This document shows, piece by piece, positions 23,254 through 36,865 of a stretch of 64,000 bases of DNA. Positions within the stretch are counted from its first letter, which is position 1. Every line of letters starts with the position of its first letter. The notes below the pieces were generated by a model that worked only from the letters and a program-made list of their open reading frames with translations, was not told where the DNA came from and searched no databases. This stretch comes from Ectocarpus siliculosus (taxonomy: Eukaryota; Sar; Phaeophyceae; Ectocarpales; Ectocarpaceae), in NCBI GenBank assembly GCA_000310025.1, contig FN648515.1:1-64000 (forward strand), read 5' to 3'. Position numbers and translations under genes: made by a program.

Positions 23254-26200
23254 CTCGGTATATATAGACGATCGGACAGGTGCAGACAAGACTACAATGT
23301 TTGAATCGAGCGAAATCCAGGAGCCTAACGCATCAGAAACGTCTCACATATCGGGTGTGGCGGGGAGGGAGCGGGGGCAGCTACCGCCGATATTCATAAA
23401 AGAGTTAGCATCAATACATACCGCGCCTGGGTGGGCCGTGGGGTTATCCCGGGCATACGGGGTCGGAATGGTGGGGGCTACGAGCGAAGACACGGATATA
23501 CCCCCCACCCGTCCCCCGGGTGGTCCCAAGGAATTGGGGGTATAGTGCCGGGGGGTGAACGCGTGTCCTGTATGCGGGAGACGGCGAGAGGCTCATGTTT
23601 CGACCTCAAAAGTCGGGCCAGCAACACCCCAACAACTGCTTTCGCATAAATAGCAAAACTCTTTTGAGCCCTGCGCAACATATATATCGTCACACACAAT
23701 GAACAATATGGCACATAATAGTATTCAACCAGAGGACAGCTGCGGCAAATAAGCCGGCGCTATAAAGGGCACATACATACAAGACCCCCCCCCCCCCCCA
23801 CACACACACACGTCTTTTCATTGGTCAGCCGGTTAGCGCGGTCGATGCTCATAAAAAAACACACACACACACGTTGGTACGCCCGATGGCACTGACGCGT
23901 CAGCTTTGTTGTTCGGCGCGGTGAGCGGAGTCAATCCTATACTTAGGGACCCCCCCAAAAAAAGCCCCCCCGCATTGGAATGCGTTGTGTGGAAACCAGC
24001 ACTGATGCCGACAGTTGGTACTTCATATATGACAAAATAACACAATATATAACGTTAACCTATGCCCTCTTGCGTCACCCCCGACAAGCAATCCACCAAA
24101 GTGCCAAGGGGAGCCTAACTTAATCTTGAATACCGCTTCAATACCTGCGAACTTTGCCATGCCTTTTCCGTATATTGCGTCATATACCAAGCCCCCTTGA
24201 CCGATTTCTAAGCTCACCACCACTTTGCAGCAAACATACTGGCGGGGTGCCGAAACATGGCGGGAGGTGGGGTGATGCAGCAGAGAGATTGGTGAAACCG
24301 CAAGGCTTTAGTCTCTGTAGCGTAAATTCTCACTCAAACTTGTTTTTGGTTTAGTCTGTTCCCCACTTTCGTTACGCCAGACAAAGCTGACCCCAGTCGC
24401 GCCTCATTTTCGTTTTTTTCACTTGGTTTTACGGTTAACGATCTCCGGATTTTTCTCCATGACAAAGCTGTTTTTTGCGATCGATTTCCTGGAATTTGCA
24501 GTAACAGATTTTCGGCTTACTACGTTCCAGCAGTGTGCTTGCTGCCCCCGTCCGTTCGTCCTGCAACTTTCGTTCACAAGGTTCGGGTGGTTTCTGAGAA
24601 ACAAAGGCGTGTCTTCCTTCGATGACGTTATCGTAGATCTCCTCCGTGTCATCTGAACCGAAACCCGAACCTTCTTACACTTCGACGGACATGACCACAG
24701 GTGGACGTTAACCAGCAGTCCAGCAATTCGCATGCTCATCTGCCGCACTCTAGGACGGTTTTCAGCCCATTTCGTAAAGGACGTGGAAACATTGACCGCT
24801 CCCGACAACCACTGCACCCATCTGCTCGGTCCGGGATGGGCTGGTGTACTTCGTGAGTACATGCACTGCTGGAGTTCTCTTGTGAGACACATAGCATCAA
24901 CCACAGGGAGAACTGCAGTATCTCGTTCGGTTTTACCCCCACGGGTCTCCAACTTGCTACTTCTGGCTCAACTACCTACTTGCCGCCGCCATCAGGAACG
25001 AGGATAGTTCGATGGAAGATGTATCTTGGAAGGAAGATAAAGTTGCAGGCTGTGAGGAAAGAGGACAGATGATGATGGAGCCATGGAGGCCTCTCTCAAG
25101 CCCTACGCCCATGGAAGCGGCTAAACTATTGACAGACGCATCCCGATAAGAACCAGTATCAGAAGGGCAGCCAGCGAAGCAAACACGCACACGAATAAAG
25201 TGTTAGTTCCCCTCCCGATAACCGCTGTTTCCCGCAGGTTCACATACCGGTTGATTCGTTACTACCGATACAACAGCAGTTCTTCACTGACTGTCGTTTT
25301 CCCCTCATCCGTACTCAAACTCTTCCTCGTCTTGCGAGAAAATGGGCACACCCAAGGCACACCCAAGGAATCAAATTCCGACCAACGCACTGAAGTGCAA
25401 GAAAGGCAACTGTCGACTGCCTTGCCCATGAATCGCTCAGCCGTGCCGTGTTTCGAGGTCGCGCGCTTGGGGCTGTCTGTCGCTCGCACGGTCCGATGCG
25501 GTCCGACATGACATGTCTCATAAAGACTCTGTGACGTATATCATCAAACGCAATCATGCTGCAGACACCCCGCGTTTCCGTAAGAAGAGATCCATCATGT
25601 TGCCCTTGCTTTCGATCACCCCACCCGTTCCGTATTGTGCGCCGTCCTTCTCTCTGTCTTTGTGTCCTTTGTCTCTCTCTCTCTCTCATGTTCTTTTCCG
25701 CGTCCGTCGTCAACCATTGACTTTCAGTTTGAGTTCAACCAAGTTCAACCAAGTTCAACGCTTCCTCTCTTGGTGTTTTCCGAATCTTAGTCCACGCATC
25801 GGAAATGAAGTACGAACACCATATATGTGAGAGCTTGGGGGTCGCAGACTACCAGACTGCAGCCCAATCACCTTTATAATCTCGGTTGTGGCACACGCGC
25901 GAGATATGACGCACAAGACGCACATATCCCGTTGCACATCCTACATGCAACGAGGACAATCAATCCTATATACATGTGATGAGAGGTGTTCGGTATATAT
26001 TCTACATCGCTTCGTTCGTTGAACCTAGCCCGCGGCAACAGGCTAGCCGTACGTTTGGCACCTAGTCTAGGTGTAGTCTCCCTCTCTCAGACTGCAGCGT
26101 ACGCACGTACCATTCTCGTTCATACATATGTCATTGAACACATGACAGCTGGCGGTCGTCGGAAATGTATCCGCAGATATCTTCCCGCTGTCAATTGGAA

Positions 26201-26676
26201 TTACCGTTCCCACCCATATCGTCCGGGTTCCCATTCATTACCCCCAAACCGTTTCCAACGAAATTAAGTGCGGTTATCATATATGTGCAACGTCGGGCGG
26301 GTAACGTCGTAAGTGGTTCGGACCCAGGTGACCTGCTGTATTTTATCTTGCCCACAATGTTTGTGTCGATGTTACCATTTTCGTAGTGCGTTTGTTTTAT
26401 CCGACGTCAAACAGATTCCTCTCGTCACGCCGACCAAAACTCGAATCATAGGCGACACATCAGACAGATAGACGGAATCCCTGGTAAAAAAGGAAAAGGT
26501 TTCATCACTTGAGGCCGGGGCTGTATGCGTACACCCTGCTGTTTGTCATGGAGTGTTATCGGGCATTAAAAATCGTTCCAAGGGGGTGGGGTATCTTACG
26601 CAACATACGGCACTGCTTCGCGCGAACTGCAGCGATGATGTCTGTCTATACACTGCTGTTCACATGCAATTATTAC
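23254..26676. other. Intergenic part of CACTA element
   Basis: It lies upstream of the transposase and holds a C run (23786-23799), several (AC)n runs and the 29-bp motif at 23812-23840. A minus-strand frame of 177 codons at 24419-24952 has an ATG but no recognisable domain and no splice context, so I do not call it a gene. Confidence 0.5.
23812..23840 (-). repeat. 29-bp motif, inverted mate at 510
   Basis: It is the reverse complement of 510-538 with one mismatch. On the minus strand it presents a CCAAT box about 0.56 kb upstream of the transposase ATG. It could be a promoter element or a small dispersed repeat. Confidence 0.55.
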
Positions 26677-27018
26677 CTGGAGGCGTTCGAATTGGCGAAG
26701 CCGTTCGGGTCGCCAGATCGACGACTCCACCACCCTCGTCCGGCGGAACTCCATGACCTGCGGCCTCGCCTGCTGCACCCCTACCGCCAAAATGGATCTG
26801 TGTGCCTGACGAAGCGCCTGCTCCTGACAAAGCGTCTCCGAGTGGATCCGTAGGGCTAGCGCAGCCGGAGCAACGCCTCTTATCCCGCTCTCTATCCCAA
26901 CGATTACCACACCGACAAATGTATCCATCCCGGCTCAGGAAATCGCCAAGATGTCCGCTGTGATCTTGGCTCGTCATCGTACGAACGTGATGTGTACCTT
27001 CGCTGTCCGACGCGACAC
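26677..27018 (-). CDS. Possible exon with Cys cluster
   Basis: An open minus-strand stretch of 342 bases has an acceptor (ACCAG before 27018) and a donor (CAG/GTAATA after 26677). It encodes YICRCGNRWDRERDKRRCSGC, which could form a zinc ribbon, followed by a Gly/Pro-rich tail. It may be an upstream exon of the transposase, since related transposases often carry an N-terminal zinc finger, or it may be chance. Confidence 0.3.
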
Positions 27019-27530
27019 CTGGTACATGCACAACGGGAGATCATCAGTAACGAGTAAAAAAAAATTACAAGAAAAACAAAGCCCTACTATGTACAAGTAT
27101 TGCTAATCTATCTTATTATTATAGACTTCTTTCTAGATAGAGATGCATCTATTGCGTCATATGAAAAAAAAAAAAACACTTTTTTTTTTTCTGTGAAGAA
27201 TCAAAGGCCCCCGCTGTCAGAGCCAGCCAGCAGCACGCCGCGCTGTAGCGAGCGTGTGGAGGACGTGCGACCCGGCCGTAATCTGGCGCTAAGGTGACAA
27301 CTGCCCGACATTATAGCCGTTTTCATGGTATCTGCGAACAGTTTGAGTGGTGTTCGTGTGTGTTTATTGGTCCGAGAAAGTGGCCATACAACTTGCACGA
27401 TATTTTGCTCTCATTTTCAAGCGCGCGCACGCTTCCCACCCGAGCTCTCATTCCCTCTCATCCCCCTCTCGTCCTCCCTTTGGACTCCGTTCTCTCACTC
27501 TCCGCCTCTCCATCTTCTCTACTCGTCACG

Positions 27531-30500
27531 ATGTCCTCCGCCCGCGTAGTCCAAGGTCGTTCTGCCGCGAGGGGTGCCCTTTCCGAGGTGAACGGGAATG
27601 AAGCCCATCATCACCAAACCCGTGGGCGCACGGCCGCTAAGGCCACCAAACCCCCGTCCAAGTCCTACACGACTCCGAAGGGGAAGGGTCGCAAGACCAT
27701 CGTCCCGAAGAAGAGGCGAGCGCCATCCTTGGTGAGTCTCGTCATCATGAAAACGCGCTATCGCGAACGTGCTTGCCCCGAATATTTCATCCTGCGTCGT
27801 TTGGAATGTATAGGCGCACGGGCGCATGCGCACATGCACCCATTTTACATTGTTGTCGTTTTTTTTTTATTTTTGAAGTTGGAATCATTGTCACGAGTAT
27901 GTGTGCAGCCTGCGATGGCCGATTCCAAGGAGAGGCATCCATGTTAACTCGCTTCTTTTAGGGCCCGAATTCGGAGTGAGTCATGAGTTGGAGTTAATCC
28001 TGTCAAGAGTATCTACTTTCCTTTGGGGCCCGGTCTAACACATGCACATTTCGTGTTACTGATGTATGCATCAAGTAACGCAACAAAAATAATTTCCTAT
28101 TGGACTTAGACTCGCGGGTTTCCTCTCGGCGCACCACAGGCCAGCATTTTTCTAGGTCCGCCCTTTCGTTCTTTGCTCTCCCTCCTCACTTCCAAGTACA
28201 TTCGTCCGCTGTGGCCGTTGTCGCTGTCTTGGGCCCCTCTGCACCCACCCAGTGCATCCGGGCTCTGCACCCCGTCAGCGTTGCATTCACTCATTGCTTT
28301 CGCCCGCACTTCGCACACTCTTCCATTTTGTTTTCAACCGTAGATCAGTAGCCACATCCCCTGCCCACGGCAGCAGCTCGCATCCATGCTCTCCGCAATC
28401 GACCGTCGACCGTGCTGCAGTCACCCAAGTGTACGCACACACAGAATTCGATAGTGTCTGTATATGCCCGGTCTTTCTCTCTCCTCTCTCTCTCCCTCTC
28501 TCTACCGCTTGCTATTATTGCGTAGAAGCGGGTTATGTGTTTCAATCCTGAGTCGTCATAGGTCGAAACCCGTCCGTGCAATCGCAAGATATGACAACCA
28601 TGGGTTACGCTTATTCTCGACACCTGCACTCATTCGGTCGCGCATGTTCCTCACTCCTCAACGTTCTACCCCACCCCAACTTACTCAGCCTTGTAGCATG
28701 CGTACCGTACCCTGGGCCGGTTTTCAAAACTCGATTACTCCACGAAGAGTTCGCACGAAGGAAACGATACATTTTCGGAAAGCACTCGATGAGATGGCTT
28801 AAACGCCACCGTTTAAAGCGCTGCCACATTCTCGCTGCTGTGGATTAATTGAGCTTTAAACATCGATCCAAGGGGTGTGGTATCCTGTGTCACCTACGGT
28901 ATGTTGGAAGTCTGTATCAATGGTGTCGGGATCTCGATTGCGTTTATCGTGTGTGTGTGTTGTTGGCGGGTATAGACACCGCTGTCGCGTTGTATTGCCT
29001 CCTGTCGTTCCGTCACTCATGACGATCCTCTTCCTGTCTTGAAGTTCGAACGATTGCGCATTTGCTCACGCGGGTATAGTCGCTGCTGGAGTCTCGGAGG
29101 TGTCCTTGGCATAGCCCGTCAGTCAAGATTGTCGTCGATGCTCCCCTTTGATTTCGTCTAGGCTTAGTTAACGTGGGAAACTCATCTCGGTTGCATAATC
29201 GGTGGAAAGCTGCGACATGACAGATCCGGTCAACATCGTTCAAAACACATCAACTTCTGAACACGAACGTCGGGAAAAGCATGCCACACACAAACAACAT
29301 CTACCCCCATGCCCACGTCTCATCGATCGTGTATTTTACGGGCAAACGAAGTAGATGCATGTTGGAATCGCTTCCTTAAGCGTGGCGGCGCGAGCCGCCG
29401 AAACCCTTTGTAGGTGGTATCTTATGCAATCTCGGCCAGGTACACCGTAAAAAGCAGAGAATGGCATGTGTTGTGCCACGTAAGTACGTCCTGTAACGCC
29501 TGAACAGCGGTGACAGGGTAGTACGTGTACACCACACACAAAAATGCATGCACACCCACATACAAGGTGGATAGAATCGGCGTCGGTGCTCCGTCGGGTT
29601 GTTCCGAGCGTGAGTGATAGAGTTGGAACATTCAAGGTCTCGACATATCGGCGTCCCTTCAGCCGGATAATCCGGCAACATGCACTTGATTGTTTGCAAA
29701 TCGGAAATCAACGGTGCCGTACCCCGGGGAGGGGATGAACTTTGCATCTGGAATGCGCGCCCGGAGTACATAAAAACAGGGTGGGGGTCGTATTTTTCCC
29801 GCCATTGAATACCCCGGGGGATGATACAAAAACTCGGAGGGAGAAAAGCAACCTCGACACACATCGAAATAATCTGTGTGTTCCCGCAATGAACAATAGA
29901 TGCGAAGTTTGCATACGAGCATCCAATCCGATCGATACGGCCATGTGCCCTCTTGTCTTGTCGCTCCCGGCAGTCGAATGGTATTGGATATACAGTCTTC
30001 CACGGCGTCCACGTAGGAATTCCAATACATACACCATGTATTTTACAAGCACACAGGGCTTCCACTCGGGAGTTTGGTTTCTTGCTTCCCACGGGGTGAG
30101 CAATAGGACATGGTCGATGTTGGCCCCCCGTTGTATCTTCGATTCGATGGTGTCCTTGCGTGCTGTTTTCCGTACAACTCTTCAATTTCCTCGTCTTCTT
30201 CGTGCGTCCGTGAGAGTGTACGCGTGTGCCTGCAAGATGGTAATTTATTTGCGTCACCTCGTTGTCGTCACAATAACCCAACAAGTTTTTCTCTTGCCCA
30301 GATGCATGCGAGTCCATTGCTGTCTCCCTCTGCCTATAAGGCCGTTTTCTACCGGAAAATCTTTTACAAAAAAGTCGCAATATATCCTGCTTGGCCAAAA
30401 GGATTATCCACGCGCCTCGACGGGCGCGTGCGTGTGGTCTCTTCATTGGCGTCGTCCGTGTATGGGGTTCTTTTTGTTTCTGCAAGAGTTCAAATTTGGG

Positions 30501-33500
30501 GTGGGCCGTATCTCACATTCTGGGTGCAGATCGTCATGGTTGGCCCGAGGCGGTTCATGTGTTCCAATACATACCGCCTGCAACGTTCCCCCCCGCAGCA
30601 TACCACAGTCCGACCAACGCATGTATTTTTCCACCCTCCACCGTTCCTTCCTGACCTCTGTCGCCCCGTGGATGCAGGACTCGGACGATGCCGTCCAACC
30701 CATGCAAGAGTCCGGTTCAGAGTACGACCCGGAGAGCGACCCCGGCAACGACTCCACGGACGAAGAGCTGACCGTCGACCCCAACCGGTTCGACAACAAC
30801 GACAACAGCTGTGAGGGGTCTGATGCAGGCAGCGTGGACCTTCTCGCGTCGCGGCCGCTCCCGGCGACGATGCGCGGCAACGACGCCCGCTCGATCCGCC
30901 TGCCTTCCAGGGGCGGCGGGCATGCAGGGCAGTCCTCCAGCCGCCGCGGCACCGCCACCACCTCTTCGGCCCATGCGGATGGTCGCGCCGCTTCCTCTTC
31001 ACGCGGCGGAGCTGCCGCGGTTGTGCGCAGCTCTGTGACGGGCGGCGGACGCGATGCCGCGAGCACCTCTTCGGCCCACGCGGGTGGTCGTGCCGGTGCC
31101 TCTTCACGCGCAGGAGCTGCCTCGGTCGTGCGCAGCTCTGTGACGGGCGGCGGACGCGATCCCGCCAGCACCTCTTCGGCCCACGCGGGTGGTCGTGCCG
31201 GTGCCTCTTCACGCGCCGGAGCTGCCTCGGTCGTGCACCGCGCTGCCTCCACCGGCGCCTCCGGTACTTCTTCTGCCCCACGTGGTGCATCTGAATCTGC
31301 TGCGCTACGCACTTCGTCGGGCGGAGGCGGCTCAATCTCCGCCTTGACCGCGAGGGGAACGGGTGCTCAGTCCGCGGCCCGCGGCCAGCATCTCGCCCTG
31401 AGTTCTACCCGTGGCGGAGCTGCGTCTGCGCAATTTTCTTCATCGGCCGACGGAGGCGCTGGCTCCAGGCCGACCATGAGGGGCGGAGGAGCGACGTCTT
31501 CCGCGTCGAGGCGCGACGACACCGAGCCCACATCGTCCCGCGGCGGGGCTTCCGCCGCTTCCTCGCGTCGCCCGGGCGGGGAAGGGTCTGCTGCATCAGG
31601 GAGGGGCGCCGGGACTTCCTCTGCCGCCGCTCGTCGCGGTTCGGGTGGTGGTGCCTTCGACCGTATCAGCACCACGAGCTTCACGCGGTTGGGCGATTCT
31701 CCGCTTCCAGCGGCCGCGGCGTTGGAGTCCGACGAGGAGGACCCCTCCGATCCCCTCTACCGTAAGCAGATAAATTCCGGAATGACCGGGGATGAGCTGT
31801 ACGACTGCCTCCTCATGGCGCATGTGAACGTCATGGCTAGGTCGGGTCTGCTCGCACGCCTTCTCACAGCGGTCAACCCGCAGTTGGTAAGCGATCGTTG
31901 TTTTGTAAGATACCGTAGGAACAAGAAAAATACCGCCGGGGTACCAAAAATACATAATGTACGCCCGGATGACCGTAGTTGTTTCTTGTGTGAGCCCCGG
32001 CAGGGTGTTAGGTATTCACGGCAATTTTTTTCTTACCGATAAGGGCATTCAGGTGCTATGGCAGGTGCATAACTGTACAGAACAGACAACACCGCGGGGA
32101 CTATTCGCCCTGTGGCGTTCTTTTTTTTTTATCGTCCTTCTACCGTTGTCTCAGCGTCTTTTTTTTAACAGGGTATTTACGTATGTTTCGATATTGCTTG
32201 TACTACTGCTTCACCCCTCTAGGTAGCCAGAACCGGTTTACCAATAGGATCTTGCTGAGTGTGTGTTTCACATCATAGATCCGCACCGTTCAACCATAGG
32301 GACGGAACTAACACAACACAGAAGCACCTGTAACCCACAGCGTTCACTTGCAGCACTGAACTTGACGACCGCATCGCGCGTGTGTCTCTTGCCACCTCTC
32401 TCTCCCACCCTCCGTGTTCGCGTACTTGCACCCCCCGAAACCCAGGTGCCCATGATGCAAGGGCAGCCTCCCGTTCCGTCCGACAAGGACACAAAGAACA
32501 AGACCCTACGGGGAACTGTGTCGAACATAATGGCGCCCTACGCATATGCCTTCGTCGGGGACGAAAAGAAGGCGTTCTCGGGCGGACGAGCTCCCACCCC
32601 CGACAACAACGCGTTCCTGGCAGCCGTCCGATTCTTGTGGCCGGGTGCCAGGGACGCGAACTCACATTTCCCAGGTTCGGGTGGATTGATGACATGTTGT
32701 TTCTTCTAGAGGTGAACAAAGTCACGCGTAGAGAGGTACTTCGCGCAGGCACACACCTGCCCTCTATTTACCGGGTGGTTTATGCCGTATCTGGTTGACG
32801 TTCTTCGTCGCCAACCAGTCTTGTGCATGTAGATATCTACAGGCACACGCGCTCGCTCATGACATCGAGACCAATGGCAAGCACGGGCGTGTACCCACGC
32901 GCCTAGATACATCCATCCATATTCAGGGTTCTGGATGATTCGTCAGCCATATGCGTAGAAAAGACAACCACAAGACGTGCTCCATAAACAATTTTCGGAC
33001 TTGCACTTGGTGCAAGTGGTACTGTCAGACGTAGTGAAACGCAGTCAAATTCCGTTGTTGTCCCGCCAGTTAGTTGTGTGCATTCGAAAGAACGCCATCA
33101 GTCGTGTTTTTGCGAAATCATGTTACGCCTACTATATACACTCGTGTTTGTCGTGCTGCATTTATAGAAGTCCCTCGAAACCTCTTGGTGAATGGTCGCA
33201 TGTCCTGCAACACGGTGACGTGCAGATATCTTCCGGATGAGGACTTGCACCCATTTTTTCTCGAATACATGACTCATTGCCTTTCTTGTCTCCGTTTACA
33301 CGCGTTGATGTCGCCCCAGCTGATTTCATCACCGCCACCACCACCGCGCGGGTTAGCATCCACCAAGACGCCCGGATGGCTTGCGCGCACATCATCGAGG
33401 GGATGCTCGACCTGGAGCAAGAGGAGCACCACCCGGAGACAATCACCGACCTCTGGCGCGGGGTCCGGAACCGCATCACTACAATCGAGGCGGAGTCGAC

Positions 33501-35340
33501 GGTAACCGTTGTCGTCCAATATACCCTGGTCGCCGTTTGCGGAAACGTAGCTCACATTGTTCAAATCCGGCGTTCACGTGCTATTTATGTAGCACGCAGC
33601 GTGTGTGCGATGCACGCTTTCGCGAGTCTCTCAGGGTACTGCCCCCGAGCCTCTTAGTTGCAGCGGAGCGGTTGTGGGGGCGGCGGGGATGATCAATGCA
33701 CGGACAGTGTACTGTTCTAGGACATTTCACAATCCCGGGCGTTGCTTGTAAACGTACCCGACAGAGGACCTGTGCACCCCATTGCATGTTTTCTGTGACG
33801 CGGATATTTTGTGCTGGCTACCCTCCGTCGGTGGCGGCGACCAACGTTTATCGACGATCCTACAAGGCCGTTCCCACGGCGAAAAATAACACATATAGCT
33901 GTGTTATGTCCCCAGTCGACTGCGCTCTGTTATTCCTACAACATTTTGGTGCGTTCCCTCGCTTCTTGAAGCCGTATATATGCAAAATTGTGTGAGTGAC
34001 TACACGTTTACGTTTGTATTGCAGGCCATGGAGGGCCTATGGCACCGGGTCTTCACCCGCTTTATCAAAGGGCACCAAGGCAACACGCGCAAGGAGTGGA
34101 GCCTCGCACGCCTGGTGCGAGAACCGCGAGCGCTCGCGGACTTCGTCGCGGAGGTGATTACCATGTACAATCGCGTCGAACAGGATGCGTCCCATCGACG
34201 CGTTTAGACAACAGTTCGATTGCTGTATGACACCGCAATATTAGTGTCCGCGTACCACGTGCGAAGTACTTATACGTAGCTTGGCTCACTTGCTGACCCA
34301 CTTGTGTGCTCACCTTTTCTGCATGTAGTTTGCGACTCCTATGCTCCTTCACGCGGTCCGCGACATGGAGTTTCTGCGTGTGTCCGAGATCGGCACGCAC
34401 GAGTCGGCGACGTCCAGGGCCCTAAGGCAGATGCGGTCTTGGTCGAGGTTAATAAACGGTGGATTCCCCGACCGTCAAGCTAGGGCTTTCCAGGAGAGGT
34501 GAACATTTTTGCTGATGTTGTGTTGCGATGAAAGAATAAATACTCTGGCTGGTTTGTCTTGTTTTAGTCCTCCCACTATAAAGAATTAGCTGCCTGCTCC
34601 CGTGCGTACATGTAGCAAACGCACCGATACTTTAGGCCAACCTTATTTCTAGCTTGACCAAGCCCAGGGCATTGTCCATATGTTCGTGATCACACTCCTT
34701 TGTGGCTTTCAGACGTTGCTCGACAGCATCTCGTCTGTCGCCCTATCCGACGACCCGTGTACTGTGTTTTACCTTGCCAGCATGTGGCGCCAGCTGTTCC
34801 ATTATCTCACGGGACCCCGCCGCCACGGGCACGCCCTCCGGACGCTCTCCCACTGGGATTACGACAACCCCAAGATCGTCAAGTTCCTGTGCCCGTACGC
34901 CGTCACCTCAGGTGCAACAAAACGTTAGCTGCTCACAGCTCTCAACAACATTCCCATCGACTTCAATGTTTGATAGCGCGCGTGGTGGGCGTCTGTCCCT
35001 TCCACTTGCTAAGTTAGGCCAATATCGATACGGAAAATAGGTGGAGCACAAAACACGCAGAGTTAATGCACGATTTCCTCCACTCGCCATACCTCGCTTA
35101 AGATATGTACAGGTTCGTCAACACTGCGTGCGATGCCTCACATACCACAAGTATTCCTGCCCCGTCAAAATGGTCCCGTCCGACTTTCCTCTCGGTCTTG
35201 AAAATTTCTCTGCAGAGGGCGCTGCCGGAGAATCGTCCGACACGGAGGGTTGCCTCGTGGTCGCAGAGACCCTCCCCCGGGACGACAGCATCGAGCTGGA
35301 TGGCGAGGAGCTCGAGGACTTCCTTGCCGACATGAACTGA
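27531..35340 (+). CDS. 809-residue CACTA accessory protein, function unknown
   Basis: Eight exons join with GT-AG borders and matching phases: 27531-27731, 30678-31886, 32446-32674, 33320-33501, 34025-34153, 34330-34499, 34727-34911 and 35216-35340 (TGA). The total is 2430 bases. Residues 30-67 are strongly basic (RGRTAAK, PKGKGRKTIVPKKRRAP). Residues 68-125 are acidic. About 125-360 are Ser/Gly/Ala/Arg-rich with three tandem 35-residue repeats. The rest is a predicted mainly helical region starting near FDRISTTSFTRLGD, with aromatic and basic residues in exons 5-7. The tail is acidic (DSIELDGEELEDFLADM). I recognise no known domain and no tyrosine recombinase or DDE signature. The position inside the 24 kb TIRs, divergent from the transposase, suggests a TnpA-like DNA-binding or regulatory partner. 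That is inference. A pyrimidine-rich leader precedes the ATG. Confidence 0.75.
30960..31245 (+). repeat. Three 105-bp coding repeats
   Basis: Near-identical units start at about 30960, 31065 and 31170, in frame with the accessory protein. Each encodes about 35 residues built on TSSAHAGGRAGASSRAG and SSVTGGGRD. The third unit is incomplete. Confidence 0.85.
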
Positions 35341-36865
35341 GCTCAGGTTCTCCCACGCCGTCCTCGCCTTCGGCTTTCGGTGGGGATGGACCTGCCTCCC
35401 TGGGTCGCCATTTAGGACGACGAACCTCGCACTTGTTTTTTTTTTCTCAAGATTTCTGTCTGCCCTCTACACACGGTCCTGCATATGGAGATTCGCGACA
35501 CGTCTGATTGGTTAGAATAAGTTGTGTTGGTGTGCTCTTGGCATGATTCGTCCCAAGATGTCCTACACCTCGCGTCTTGCCGACTTAGGTTCTTAGCGGG
35601 GCACGAGCTGTTCGCAAAGTTTAGATTGGACTTGTTCTGTCGCCCTTTCACATACACAGAGGGGGGCTCCGGAGATCCACTAGTCTGTAGGCTTAGTTAA
35701 GCATTCTATATTGGCTTGTTGTTGCATCGGCTTTTTCTGCTGAAATGCGTGAGGATCCGTCTTTTGTTGTGTGGGTAGTAATCGGCTTGTCGCGTAAACT
35801 CTTTGGGTATCCTGCACTCATGGTGTGCACCACGAGGTTGTTGGCTTATCCGTGTGAGAACGGGGGGAGGGTTGCGGTGTGGATGGGGAGCTCATAATCG
35901 CCGGTTGCTTTGTAGCATGTGTAGCTCATGTGGGAAAGTTTTTTTCCCTCTGTTCTCGTCACAACCTGTGGCAGTGTTTTGGCTCACACGCTTGGGGGGC
36001 GGACGGCTCCTCCTCTTGATTGCGTGTTTTGCTCTGACCTTGTCAGATCATGTGTTCACGAGGTTGCATCGTATCTTTTGGGGCACAAAATGATCCTCGC
36101 ATAGGGTTCGTTGTTGTTGGGATATAGGTTTTCATGGCTGGGTCTCTCGCTAAGCTGTTAGCGGGCTGAGAGCGACTCTCTATTTTGGTCTGTCGCGCGT
36201 GCGTTTTTTTTTTCGTTTTTTTTCTCAAGGAAGTCTTGTGCAGGTCAGAGAAATGCGTGCGTTGGCACGGGTGTAGTTGGTGTGGGGAGAACTCACAGCC
36301 TGTGTGGCAGGTTGTAGTTGAGCACTACAGCTGACCTCTTGGAATTGGGACCCAGTCCGCGTAGAGCGTGTTTTTTTTGGGGCGGGTACCAAGTGATTCT
36401 CTGCTTCGCCTTCAAAAAACGACAGCAGCCTAGCTGAATGCGTCGCGCGAAATGATCTTGTCCACAGTGTTGTTAATGGCGATGTAATTTCTTGTTCTCT
36501 TTTGTCGCACAGAAGCCCCCGCCGGGTGGGTTTCTTCATGTATTGTGAGAGCCGGAGTCCGGGCTACAGCTTTGTGGGGCTGCTTGCCCGAACTTTAGGA
36601 TTGTTGACGATGCTTGAAGTCACGAGGAGAAACATGATGAATGAACAAACCCCGAATACGAAACAAATTGGGAAACTGAATGCTCATAGCTAAATGCTCA
36701 GTGAAGCCTCGGCTTAACCCTGCGCAGAAGTTATCATTGCCAGGCCCCCCCCTGGCACGGTGCCCCCTTGAGGAACCTCTCGGGTCTGTCCCGAGGGTTG
36801 TGACCATGCGACGAGGGTAATAGGGTATACCCTTACTGTTTTTGCCAGGGCGGGACCATAAATTT
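35341..36865. other. 3' side of accessory gene, no gene seen
   Basis: The strand is G/T-rich with T runs and short frames only. It probably contains the 3' untranslated region of the 809-residue gene and a spacer up to the subterminal repeats. Confidence 0.5.

Noticed and set aside
24419-24952. A 177-codon minus-strand frame in the CACTA element
   Set aside because: It is open by length only. There are no recognisable motifs or splice links to the transposase, so it was left out of the gene list.
30443-31335. Two long minus-strand frames opposite the accessory gene
   Set aside because: They are shadows of the GC-rich, repeat-bearing exon 2 on the plus strand and show only low-complexity Arg/Pro/Ala.
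29742-32042. A 766-codon open frame on the plus strand
   Set aside because: Its first part runs through intron 1 of the 809-residue gene. Only 30678-31886 is a real exon, with an acceptor before it and a donor after it. The rest is read-through.
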